From positions 62,001 through 126,000 of the forward strand of contig JAUICH010000018.1 in assembly GCA_030427505.1 (NCBI GenBank): a stretch of 64,000 bases of DNA, in the 5' to 3' direction. Positions 1 through 8,163 of the stretch are shown piece after piece (positions within the stretch are counted from its first letter, which is position 1; each line of letters starts with the position of its first letter). The translations under genes were made by a program, and so were the position numbers. Source of the DNA: Verrucomicrobiia bacterium (GTDB lineage Bacteria; Verrucomicrobiota; Verrucomicrobiia; Verrucomicrobiales; DEV007). The notes beneath the pieces were generated by a model. The model saw nothing but the letters and a program-made list of their open reading frames with translations. It searched no databases and was not told the origin of the DNA.

Positions 1-123
1 AGACAACCCAAGACCCGGCTCGGCCAGTATTTCTCACGCCCGGCTCCGGCGTGCTTGGTCGTCCGGAGCTTGCGAAGCGGCATAAATCAGGATGTTCGTA
101 TCCAGGAAAGCCTCAGCGGTCAT
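1..123 (-). pseudogene. PIN-domain toxin relic (VapC-like), partial, in-frame stop
   Basis: Reading the minus strand from an ATG at 123 gives a typical PIN-domain start: MTAEAFLDTNILIYAAS, with the first acidic catalytic residue in DTN. After 29 codons there is an in-frame TGA (rc codon near 97-99), then the same frame continues as EILAEPGLGLS to the window edge, so the stop looks like a CGA-to-TGA change inside a once longer gene. The start overlaps the end of the upstream antitoxin relic, the usual VapBC arrangement. VapC proteins are ribonucleases; this copy should not make a complete toxin unless the stop is a sequencing error. The rest lies outside the window. Confidence 0.6.
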
Positions 124-354
124 GAAGTTCGGCCCGGTTCAGCGGAGGCACTTTGCCATGGGATTCACAGACATCCAAAGAATCCAACAGTCTTCCAACG
201 CCTCTTTCCCGCTCTCGGACCAACTCCGAAAATTTAGTCTCCCTTTCGAGGAACTCGCGGACCATGCCAATGACCGTGGTTTTGTTTGAGCTGCTACTTT
301 GCGTGCCTCGGCCAGAAGCGCATCGTCCAGCCTCAGGGTCAAATCAGCCATCAA
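113..354 (-). pseudogene. VapB-like antitoxin relic with a frameshift
   Basis: The N-terminus MADLTLRLDDALLAEARKVA is typical of short ribbon-helix-helix-like antitoxins. The reading frame breaks near 277-284. Inserting one base there restores TVIGMVREFLERE, followed by further antitoxin-like sequence and a stop overlapping the toxin ATG. The corrected length of about 80 residues fits the family. The span is one base short of a whole number of codons, which agrees with a single-base deletion. With the nonsense codon in the toxin, this gives two independent lesions in one module. Start could be either of two adjacent ATGs (354 or 351). Confidence 0.65.
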
Positions 355-442
355 GACCCAGCCTATCCACTCCGTGGAGTCGAAAGGTTAGACAGCGGGT
401 CAACTTTCGCTAACTTCCGGCAGCGGACTCACGCGACGCTCT

Positions 443-1156
443 ATGAAGAAGGACGAAATCACAGCGATATTCGACAAACAGGCGTCCACCTATGACGAAA
501 AATGGAGCAAGACCGCTCCTATCAAGAACGCCTTGCACTTGCTGATTGGCACGGTGCTGTCGGAACTCCCACCGGATGCCAGGATACTGTGTGTCGGATC
601 GGGGACCGGATCGGAGATTTTGTATCTTGCAGAAAAGTTTCCGGGCTGGCGCTTCACCGCCGTCGAACCTTCCGCGCCCATGCTGGAGGTCTTCCAGAGC
701 CGGATGGAAGCACAAGGGCTCGCTTCCCGGTGCGAACTTCATTGCGGCTATGTCGAATCTCTCCAACCGGGCGCCAGATTCGATGCGGCAACGTCGATCC
801 TGGTTTCGCAATTCATCCTGGAGCGCCAGGAACGCGCTGAGTTCTTCCGGGGCATCGCGGACCGTCTTCTTCCTGAGGGCGTCTTGATTACCGCGGATCT
901 AACCGGGGACCTGAGAAATCCAGTTTGTCAAAGCCTCCTGGAGGTCTGGTTTCGGCTAACCAATACCGATGGCACTCTTGAAGGCCTCGAAAAACTGAAG
1001 GAGGCCTACACAAAGGACGTCGCAGTCCTTCCGCCTCGCGAAGTCTGTGACATTATTTCGCTGGGCGGATTTGAGACACCGGTGCAGTTCTACCAGGCGG
1101 GATTGATCGGCGCCTGGTTTGCGAACCGATTGTCAGATCTATCGCGCTCGGCGTAG
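443..1156 (+). CDS. class I SAM-dependent methyltransferase
   Basis: A 237-residue protein with a Rossmann methyltransferase fold. Motif I is VGSGTGSE at residues 51-58 (SAM-binding loop), the acidic residue after strand 2 lies in AVEPS (73-77), and a post-I region FDAATSILVSQF follows. The N-terminus (IFDKQASTYDEKW) resembles CmoA/UbiE-like enzymes that methylate small molecules or bind modified SAM. The substrate cannot be told from sequence. It is a lone gene; the next one downstream is unrelated. Family is secure, exact role unknown. Confidence 0.85.
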   Translation: MKKDEITAIFDKQASTYDEKWSKTAPIKNALHLLIGTVLSELPPDARILCVGSGTGSEILYLAEKFPGWRFTAVEPSAPMLEVFQSRMEAQGLASRCELHCGYVESLQPGARFDAATSILVSQFILERQERAEFFRGIADRLLPEGVLITADLTGDLRNPVCQSLLEVWFRLTNTDGTLEGLEKLKEAYTKDVAVLPPREVCDIISLGGFETPVQFYQAGLIGAWFANRLSDLSRSA

Positions 1157-1291
1157 AGTGAGGATTGGTGTTGATACCGTCCTCTGACTCAAGTGAGCGC
1201 TCTCCGGCGCATTGCCGGAAGTCTGGTGAGTCTCGCTCTTTTCTTGTAACCTGGGGCGCAAGACCCTGCGTCTTCCCTTCTCAAGAACGCA

Positions 1292-3079
1292 ATGCTTGCC
1301 CCCATGGAACGCGCGCCCGACTCCTCTCAAACCCTGCCGACCCCAACGAGACTGGGTCCGTTCTGGCGGAACGCCCTCTTCCTCTCTCTCTGCGCGGCGG
1401 GCCTGGGCGCGGTCGGTTGGGCCTACCTGACGGCGGATGCGATGCCCGCGTCTTCTCTGCTTTCTTCCCTTCAAAGCCCCAAGTCCCCAGCCACGGCAGG
1501 TGTTTCCGATTCTTCCTCTCCAGACCTTTCGGCGGAAGGCAAAGCCGGCTCTGGCGAGTATCCCGATCTCGCCACCACCCTTCGCCGCGTGAACGCGGCG
1601 TTTGAAACGCAGTGGACCGAAGCCGGTCTGGAGCCCGCGCCTCCCGCGCCGTCACTGACCGTGGCCCGCCGCCTTTCGCTGGCTCTGACAGGTACCATTC
1701 CCTCTCTGGAAGAAGTCCGCGCCCTGGAAGAGATCCCCGAGGAAGAACGCCTCACCTGGTGGCTGGACCATCTCTTTCAGGACCGGCGCCATGGCGACTA
1801 TTTGGCGGAGCGTTTGGCCCGCGCCTGCGTGGGGGTGGAAGACGGACCGTTCATCATCTATCGCCGCAGCCGCTTTGTCACCTGGCTGAGCGATCAGCTC
1901 ATGACGAACCGCCCCTATGACGACCTGGTACGCGACCTCATTACTTCTAAGGGGCTCTGGACCAGCGAGCCGGCGGTGAACTTCATCACCGTCACCGCCA
2001 ATCAGGCCGCCGTGGACGCAAAGAAAAAGGGACCGGACGAAGTGAAGCTGGCCGCCCGCGTCACCCGGGCCTTCCTCGGCCTGCGGATCGACTGCATGGA
2101 ATGCCATGACGACAAGTTCGGAGACCGCTGGAAGCAGGAGGACTTCCACCAGCTCGCCGCCTTCTTCGCGGGCACGGACCTCGCGCCCTTCGTGGGCGTG
2201 CGGGACCACGACCAAAACACTTACGAATTCCGTTTTAACGGAGAACTTAAACCGCGCCCCGTGGAAGCAAAGGTTCCTTTCGAGCCTGAGCTGCTGCCGG
2301 CGGATGGCCCCCTGCGCGCCCGGCTCGCTGCCTGGGTGACCGCCCCGGAGAACCGCTCCTTTGCCCGCGCCGCCGTGAACCGCGTGTGGACCCTGCTTTT
2401 CAATCAACCCCTGGTGGACCCGATAGACGACATCCCGCTGGACGGCCCCTGGCCCGGGGCCATGGAAGTGCTGGCGGACGACTTCACCGCCCACGGCTAC
2501 GATCTCCGGCGCCTCATCCGCGTCATCGCCGCCTCCCGCCCCTATCTGCTCGACAGCCGTTCGCTCTCAGACGGACCGCCAGTCACGGACGCTCACTACC
2601 AGAGCTTCGCCGCCTTCCCGCTCACCCGCCTACGGCCGGAGCAGGTCGCGGGCAGTCTTCTCCAGGCGTCCACCCTGAAGACCATCGACGCGGATTCCCA
2701 CATTCTGCGCCGCTTCATGCGCTATGGTCAGCAGAACGACTTCGTAAAACGCTTCGGCGACCTGGGCGAAGACGAATTCACCGACCGGGGCGGCACCATC
2801 CCCCAGCGTCTGCTGATGATGAACGGGAAGGTCGTCGACGAGCGCACCCAGGAAAACCTGGTCCTGAATGCCTCTACCCGCCTGGGCCTGCTCTCTCCCA
2901 CACTGGAAGCCACGGTGGAAACCGCCTACCTTTCCATCTTCACCCGCCGGCCGACGGACGCGGAGCGGGACTACTTCATCACCCAACTCCAGAACGTCCC
3001 CGAGAACCGGCGGAACCGCGCCATGGAAGACTTTTATTGGGTCCTCATGAACGCCACGGAGTTCTCATGGAACCACTGA
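1292..3079 (+). CDS. DUF1549/DUF1553 domain protein (PVC-specific, exported)
   Basis: A 595-residue protein with a hydrophobic N-terminal segment (about residues 27-47) acting as a signal or anchor. It carries the DUF1549 hallmark CMECHDDKFGDRW near residue 268, a CxxCH sequence that looks like a c-type heme site but is conserved in this family, and the DUF1553 tail with ENRSFARAAVNRVW and TDAERDYF. No separate Planctomycete cytochrome domain precedes it, so it is the short form. It sits 22 bp before a DUF1501 gene, the standard partner, and the two are probably co-transcribed. The biochemical role of this pair is not established. An alternative start is the ATG at 1304. Confidence 0.9.
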   Translation: MLAPMERAPDSSQTLPTPTRLGPFWRNALFLSLCAAGLGAVGWAYLTADAMPASSLLSSLQSPKSPATAGVSDSSSPDLSAEGKAGSGEYPDLATTLRRVNAAFETQWTEAGLEPAPPAPSLTVARRLSLALTGTIPSLEEVRALEEIPEEERLTWWLDHLFQDRRHGDYLAERLARACVGVEDGPFIIYRRSRFVTWLSDQLMTNRPYDDLVRDLITSKGLWTSEPAVNFITVTANQAAVDAKKKGPDEVKLAARVTRAFLGLRIDCMECHDDKFGDRWKQEDFHQLAAFFAGTDLAPFVGVRDHDQNTYEFRFNGELKPRPVEAKVPFEPELLPADGPLRARLAAWVTAPENRSFARAAVNRVWTLLFNQPLVDPIDDIPLDGPWPGAMEVLADDFTAHGYDLRRLIRVIAASRPYLLDSRSLSDGPPVTDAHYQSFAAFPLTRLRPEQVAGSLLQASTLKTIDADSHILRRFMRYGQQNDFVKRFGDLGEDEFTDRGGTIPQRLLMMNGKVVDERTQENLVLNASTRLGLLSPTLEATVETAYLSIFTRRPTDAERDYFITQLQNVPENRRNRAMEDFYWVLMNATEFSWNH

Positions 3080-3101
3080 AACACCTCCCCGCCATCCTGA
3101 C

Positions 3102-4406
3102 ATGACCACCAATCCTTCTCCCTTTTCCACTTGCGGCGGCGCGGATCACACCTCCCGCCGCCGTCTGCTGAAGGCCGCGGGCTGCTCCGGCCTGGCTTGG
3201 CTCACGTCTCTGGGCGACGTACTGGCTTTGGACGCGGAAAAGGCCCCCCGCGGAAAACCGGCTAAGTCGGTGATCTTCCTCTACATGGCGGGCGCGCCAA
3301 GCCAACTCGAAACCTTCGACCCACACCCCGGCTCCCCCATTGCTTACGGCACCGAAGCGATCGCCACCGCCGCGAAGGGCATCCAGATCGCCAAGGGCCT
3401 GGAACAGACCGCCACCGTCATGGGCGACGTCTCCCTGGTCCGCTCCGTGGTGAGCAAGGAGGGCGACCACGAGCGGGCTACCTATAATATTAAGACCGGT
3501 TTCCGTCCGAACCCTTCCGTGGTCCATCCCTCCATCGGCGCGGTCATCTGCCATGAACTGGACTCGTCCGGCGTGGAGATTCCCACCCACATCTCCATCC
3601 TGCCCAACCGCTTCGCCGCCCGAGGCGGGTACCTGGGCGCGAAGTATGACGCCTTTAGCATGTACGACCCCGCCCAACCGGTACCGGACGTCAGTCCCCG
3701 CGTCAGCGACGCCCGCCAGGACAAGCGGCTCGAGGCCCTGGACGTCGTGGAGGCCGCTTTTCAGGCCGGCCGCCCCGCCCACCTGGACGACAACAGAACC
3801 CTGCACCGCGACACCATGGCGCGGGCCCGCCGCATGATGACTTCGGACCAGGTGAAGGCCTTCGACATCAGCCTGGAACCCGAGGCCACCCGCGCCGCCT
3901 TCGGCGATTCTCCCTTTGGCCGCGGTTGCCTGGCGGCCCTGCGTCTGGTGGAGGCTGGCGCCCGCTGCATTGAGATCACCCTGCCCGGTTGGGACACACA
4001 CATCAACAACCACGAACTCCACGCCAAGCACATCGCCACCCTGGACCCCGCCTTCGCCGCCCTCATCCTGGGCCTGAAGGAGCGCGGCCTCTTCGACTCC
4101 ACCGTCGTCCTCTGGGGCGGCGAGTTTGGCCGCACGCCCAAGCTCAACGCCCTGGAAGGCCGCGACCACTGGCCGAACGGCTTTACTCTGGCATTAGCCG
4201 GTGGCGGGTTCAAAGGCGGCCGCGTCCTCGGCGCCACGGACCCGAATGGCGAGAACGAACACCCCGACAATCCCGTGGGCGTGGACGACATCCACGCCAC
4301 CATCCAACACGCCCTCGGCATCGATCCCGCCACCGAACTCATGACTCCCGCCGGCCGCCCCATGGCCCTGAGCGACGGGAAATTACTGCATGAGTTGCTG
4401 GCTTAG
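3102..4406 (+). CDS. DUF1501 protein with Tat signal
   Basis: A 434-residue protein. Residues 18-24 (SRRRLLK), followed by a hydrophobic stretch, form a twin-arginine signal. The mature part has the DUF1501 alkaline-phosphatase/sulfatase-like fold, with VIFLYMAGAPSQLETFDP, a central GWDTHINNHE segment, and WGGEFGRTPKLN near the C-terminus. DUF1501 genes are usually coupled to DUF1549/DUF1553 genes in Planctomycetes and Verrucomicrobia, as here. The substrate is unknown. The 3' end overlaps the convergent XRE gene by 4 bp. Confidence 0.9.
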   Translation: MTTNPSPFSTCGGADHTSRRRLLKAAGCSGLAWLTSLGDVLALDAEKAPRGKPAKSVIFLYMAGAPSQLETFDPHPGSPIAYGTEAIATAAKGIQIAKGLEQTATVMGDVSLVRSVVSKEGDHERATYNIKTGFRPNPSVVHPSIGAVICHELDSSGVEIPTHISILPNRFAARGGYLGAKYDAFSMYDPAQPVPDVSPRVSDARQDKRLEALDVVEAAFQAGRPAHLDDNRTLHRDTMARARRMMTSDQVKAFDISLEPEATRAAFGDSPFGRGCLAALRLVEAGARCIEITLPGWDTHINNHELHAKHIATLDPAFAALILGLKERGLFDSTVVLWGGEFGRTPKLNALEGRDHWPNGFTLALAGGGFKGGRVLGATDPNGENEHPDNPVGVDDIHATIQHALGIDPATELMTPAGRPMALSDGKLLHELLA

Positions 4407-4882
4407 CCAACGGGGTTCGACAACATTTTAAAGTACGCCCTCAGAGTCTGACGTTCTTCTGTCGAAAGTGCCTTCGGCGCTTCCTCAATCTCGGAATCGC
4501 TGGAAACGGGCGCCTCTCTCAGAACCGTGGTGCGCTCTCCTGACATCCGCCCAAGTTCGAACAGCTTCTCGGCGGATACGCCGAAGATTCCCGCCAACTT
4601 TCGAACCGTGTCCAGTGCAGTCGCCGTACGATGGCAATGATCTTGTTCGATACGCAATACATCGCCAGCTTCGATACCAGCACTTGCGGCGAGTTGCCGG
4701 ACACTCCATCCCCTGTCGCGGCGAGCCAATTCAACGAATTGTCCAAGAACAAAACCATCAGCGGATAGGTCTGAATCTTTTGCCGTTCTCCAGTGAATGG
4801 GAGGCGTTCCAGCTCCGACTTCGCTGTCGCCTTCGATCTCAGCGCGACTCGCGCACCACTCTTTCGACAGATCCAGTTTCAT
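4403..4882 (-). CDS. XRE-family helix-turn-helix protein
   Basis: A 159-residue protein whose middle part (about residues 46-108) is a Cro/C1-type HTH: ELARRDRGWSVRQLAASAGI is the recognition region, followed by LRIEQ and a helix ending FGVSAEKLFEL. The flanks look low in structure. It is the third gene of a tight minus-strand operon (RHH, GNAT, XRE), starting 5 bp after the GNAT stop codon. A regulator or antitoxin role for the acetyltransferase is plausible from position, but this is inference. Confidence 0.8.
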   Translation of the reverse strand: MKLDLSKEWCASRAEIEGDSEVGAGTPPIHWRTAKDSDLSADGFVLGQFVELARRDRGWSVRQLAASAGIEAGDVLRIEQDHCHRTATALDTVRKLAGIFGVSAEKLFELGRMSGERTTVLREAPVSSDSEIEEAPKALSTEERQTLRAYFKMLSNPVG

Positions 4883-4887
4883 AATGA

Positions 4888-5490
4888 CTATCGAGTAGTC
4901 CGGCGAAAAGCAGCCGCCTGTTCTGGCGTCATTTCAAAATAGAGGAGCCCTTCATGGGAGGAGTCAAAGCCAAGGCGGGTCATGCCGCATTTGTGTTCGT
5001 AAAACACCTCCGCCTTTGGCAGCGAATGAAGCCCGATCCTGCCCTTGAATTCAGCATCCAGGCTGGCCTGTATTGCCGCCGCAATCAGAATACTGCCTAC
5101 TCCCCGGTAGCGTGGGGGCTGTTTTAACTCCGGCCGATTCCACGGAGCCGTGGAAAGAAACTCGACATAGATCAATGGCTTTCCGAACTGATCCTTTAGC
5201 CTGGCCGAAGCCACGTTGTTGATCAACATCAATCCCTGCAACTCTTGCCGGCAGACCACCGCGCAGATTTCATATTTCAAAAGCCCTCGAATTTCCTGGG
5301 CCTTCGCTTTCCAATTCCAATGCGCGTCTTCTGGACCAGCATAGCTCCGGCAAAAAAAGCGCTCCTTCATGATCGGCAGCCACGTCTGAGACCACATCTC
5401 CAAATGTTCCTCTGACACCTCCGCCACAAAGACAGCCTCCACCATCTCTCCACTGCCAGTCTCCAGCAAGTGAACGGCGGACTCGTTCAT
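4888..5490 (-). CDS. GNAT-family N-acetyltransferase
   Basis: A 200-residue protein. The acetyl-CoA pyrophosphate-binding loop is RYRGVGSIL (128-135), preceded by a beta strand IYVEFLSTAPWN and followed by a helix, a strand and the FYEHKCGM segment (163-170) typical of GNAT C-termini. The first 70 residues are less typical. Its ATG overlaps the stop of the RHH gene (ATGA), so the two are translationally coupled. RHH-GNAT pairs of this kind include tRNA-acetylating toxins (TacAT, AtaRT). This protein is longer and more diverged, so it may instead acetylate a small molecule or protein. Confidence 0.8.
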   Translation of the reverse strand: MNESAVHLLETGSGEMVEAVFVAEVSEEHLEMWSQTWLPIMKERFFCRSYAGPEDAHWNWKAKAQEIRGLLKYEICAVVCRQELQGLMLINNVASARLKDQFGKPLIYVEFLSTAPWNRPELKQPPRYRGVGSILIAAAIQASLDAEFKGRIGLHSLPKAEVFYEHKCGMTRLGFDSSHEGLLYFEMTPEQAAAFRRTTR

Positions 5491-5699
5491 AAAATCACCA
5501 ACTCGCTCTTCTCGCGAGTGGCTTCATTCTCAATGAAGAGCTTGCTGCCCAGATCCACCCTGGCATCCACCGACTGCAGGAGCCGGAGCGCCAGCTTCAT
5601 CACGCCAGTTTTGCTCAACTCTTTTTTTTCGGCCAACTCTTCGAGTACCCGCATCTCTTTCTCGGAAAGATTCAGGGTCATGGTCCTTTTGGAATTCAC
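5487..5699 (-). CDS. small ribbon-helix-helix-like protein
   Basis: A 70-residue protein with TMTLNLSEKEMRVLEELAEK and SKTGVMKLALRLLQ, a strand followed by two helices as in CopG/MetJ-type RHH DNA-binding proteins. It ends KSELVIL. It is the first gene of the operon and overlaps the GNAT start by 4 bp. Probably an autorepressor and, if the module is a toxin-antitoxin system, the antitoxin. Start at 5699 is the first ATG; upstream DNA (5700-5770) is AT-rich and may hold the promoter. Confidence 0.7.
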   Translation of the reverse strand: MNSKRTMTLNLSEKEMRVLEELAEKKELSKTGVMKLALRLLQSVDARVDLGSKLFIENEATREKSELVIL

Positions 5700-5770
5700 A
5701 TTTCAACTTTAGCCGTTCTTTCTCCGGTCTCAATCTTTTTTGGCTATTTTTTAGCTAATTTTTCCTTATC

Positions 5771-7684
5771 CTAATCCTGCCGCGCAAAATACTTCCGCAC
5801 CAGCGCTCCATCCGGCGGCGGAGTGAGCAGCGAGACGCCGACACAGCACGCTATGGAGGCCACCAGGTCCCAGAGGAACGGCTGCACGCCGAGCAGTTCG
5901 TAAACCTGGAACTTACCCGTTCGCGCCCAGCCAATGAGATAGAGCGCCAGGTGCATGCCGCAGCCGCTTAGCATTCCCGCCACCGCGCCGGCGGCGGTCA
6001 TGCGTTGCCAGTAAAGGCAGAGAAACATCGGCACGAGAAAACCCGCCGCGAGACCCGCGCTGGCGAAGACGATCAATACCTGAAGGAACTCCGGCGGGTG
6101 CATCGCGATCACCATTGCCCCGCCACCCACCAACAGGGTAACCCCGTGGCTCAGCCGCCGCAGGGTCTTTTCCGAGGCACGCGGATTGATATCCCGCTGA
6201 TAGAAGTCCCGTACCACGGCGGAGGCCACCACCAGTAGAAAGCTGTCGACGCTGGACATCACCGCCGCGAAGGGCGCCGCCACCACCAGTCCCGCCAGCC
6301 AGGGCACCCCGGAGGCAGCCGTCACGTAGCGCGCCATCTCCGGCATCACCCGGTCCGGCGCGTATTCCATTCCCGGCAACAGCACCCGGGCGCAGACGAA
6401 CACCAGCACCAGCGCGACGTAGGTAAAACTGAAATACAGGGTCACCAACACCAGGGCGTGCCTCAGCACGCGGGTGTGGTCAAAGATCATCATCCGCACC
6501 ATGCTGCTGGGCTGCCCCACCCCGCCAAAGGGCCAGAACACAAAAAAGCTGAACGCCATGCCCAGGGCCAGGAAACCCGCGCCCTGTGTGGCGTGCGGCC
6601 CCGGCGCTTTCAGGTAGGCTCCCTTCTCCACCGCTCCTTGGGCATAGGGCCGGGCTTCCGTCAGCCGGAAACGGACGGCTTCCGCCACCGCGCCGCCGTG
6701 GAGTTCCGGACCCGCGCCCTGTTCCCGCTCCGCGATTTGAATCTGAATGGCCTCTGCTGGCTCGCTCTCGGTTTTCCCGGCAGGAACTAAAACGCGCTCC
6801 GCCAGGCGGTAGAGCTTTCCGTCTTCCTCACCCACCAGCCATTCTCCCCGAGCGATGACCAAGTCCTCCACGGCTCCACCGGCATCGCTCCTCACTACCA
6901 ATCCGGTTCCAGGCACGGGAGGCGTCATCTCCGCGAGACGCCGCGACGCGTTTTCCAGGCCACCCACCTGGCCAAGGGTCAACACTAACAAGACCACCAA
7001 GCCGCCCGCCATCACCACGCCCTGCATCACGTCCGTCCACACCACGGCGCGAAAGCCGCCATACGTCACATACGCCACCACCGCGATGCCGAAGACGATG
7101 AGACACAGCAGGTAGTCCGGCTCCGCCGTGCCCACCCACGGCAGGCCGGAAGTCAGGCTCGCGGTGCCCGCCACCGCCGCGTCGTAGGCGGGCGTGCCGG
7201 AAAGCAGCGTGTTCAGGATCTCGCTGCCCGCCTTGAACTGCGCCAGCAGGTAAAAAAACAGAAACAGCACGATGAGAAAGGTCGCCACGCCGCCCACCGT
7301 CCGGCTGGCGAAGCGCTCCCGCAGGATCTCCGGCACCGTGATCGCCCCCGCCCGGCGGGACACCTGGTTCAGCCGCTTACCCATCAGCGCCATGGACACC
7401 AGCGGCACCACCATGTAGCCCGCGATCCACAGGGCCAGCACCCACCCGTGTGTGTAAATGAGGGAGGGAAAGCCCATGAAACTCCCGCCCGACGCCGCCG
7501 TGGCCGCGAAGGTCAGCGCCACCGCCCACGCTCCGAAACCCCGGCCACCCAGGAAATAGTCCGATAAAAACCCGCCCCGCGCCGCGCTTCGGTTCGACAG
7601 CCAGGCCAGGACAAACACCCCGCCCATGTAGAGGGCAAAGGTCCACAGCACCGCGCTGCTCGCTTCTTCCGGGCCGCCATTCAT
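5771..7684 (-). CDS. sodium:solute symporter (SSS family) with an internal insert
   Basis: A 637-residue polytopic membrane protein. The N-terminal part matches the SSS/PutP-PanF fold: DYFLGGRGFGAWAVALTFAA, then ASGGSFMGFPSLIY and GKRLNQ. The C-terminal half has FAAVMSSVDSFLLVVAS, typical of the sodium-binding helix region. Between about residues 245 and 375 there is a soluble, charged insert that normal family members lack. The start overlaps the stop of a DUF997 gene by 4 bp, a frequent pairing (YhdT-PanF type). The substrate is uncertain; pantothenate-type or organic acid transport is possible. Confidence 0.88.
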   Translation of the reverse strand: MNGGPEEASSAVLWTFALYMGGVFVLAWLSNRSAARGGFLSDYFLGGRGFGAWAVALTFAATAASGGSFMGFPSLIYTHGWVLALWIAGYMVVPLVSMALMGKRLNQVSRRAGAITVPEILRERFASRTVGGVATFLIVLFLFFYLLAQFKAGSEILNTLLSGTPAYDAAVAGTASLTSGLPWVGTAEPDYLLCLIVFGIAVVAYVTYGGFRAVVWTDVMQGVVMAGGLVVLLVLTLGQVGGLENASRRLAEMTPPVPGTGLVVRSDAGGAVEDLVIARGEWLVGEEDGKLYRLAERVLVPAGKTESEPAEAIQIQIAEREQGAGPELHGGAVAEAVRFRLTEARPYAQGAVEKGAYLKAPGPHATQGAGFLALGMAFSFFVFWPFGGVGQPSSMVRMMIFDHTRVLRHALVLVTLYFSFTYVALVLVFVCARVLLPGMEYAPDRVMPEMARYVTAASGVPWLAGLVVAAPFAAVMSSVDSFLLVVASAVVRDFYQRDINPRASEKTLRRLSHGVTLLVGGGAMVIAMHPPEFLQVLIVFASAGLAAGFLVPMFLCLYWQRMTAAGAVAGMLSGCGMHLALYLIGWARTGKFQVYELLGVQPFLWDLVASIACCVGVSLLTPPPDGALVRKYFARQD

Positions 7685-8070
7685 GCGCCCGGGCCCGCCT
7701 CCGGTTTGGTGGCTTTGTCAGGGTCACCCAGTTCCGGATCGCGGCTCCATCCCTCCAGAGCCGCGTCCGCTCCCAGCGCTTCGTCCTTCATGAAAAACAG
7801 CGCAAACCACAGCGTGAACAGCGTGGCCACGCCCCACGGCAGCATGACACCCCAGAAGACCCAGGCCGGCATTCCCCACACCAGAGGCAGAGCCGCTGGA
7901 TCGTCTGGTACCGGCTTGTAGCCAAAGAGGCCCGCGTAACCTATTGTCCAGGCCGCGCCCAGCGCCCAGACCGCGAGCACCACCAGCATCTCCCGCCGCG
8001 CGCCGCGCAGTAGGGGGTCTAGCTCTTCCCGGGGCACCTTCCAGGCGGGACTAGAGGGGGAGTCATCCAT
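7681..8070 (-). CDS. DUF997 (YhdT-like) membrane protein
   Basis: A 129-residue protein with two transmembrane helices (about residues 29-48 and 70-95) and the DUF997-like pattern LPLVWGMPAWVFWGVMLPWG. This family sits next to SSS-type symporters and is thought to be an accessory subunit. Here it overlaps the symporter start by ATGA, so the pair is translationally coupled. The C-terminal tail is acidic and Pro-rich. Confidence 0.78.
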   Translation of the reverse strand: MDDSPSSPAWKVPREELDPLLRGARREMLVVLAVWALGAAWTIGYAGLFGYKPVPDDPAALPLVWGMPAWVFWGVMLPWGVATLFTLWFALFFMKDEALGADAALEGWSRDPELGDPDKATKPEAGPGA

Positions 8071-8163
8071 CGGTGCCCGGCATGTTGAAGGGCGCCAGGC
8101 CCCGCGGCCAAGGAAAATCGTCGCGCCAGGGGAAAGGCATTTTCACCCCCGCCCGGGCACGCC

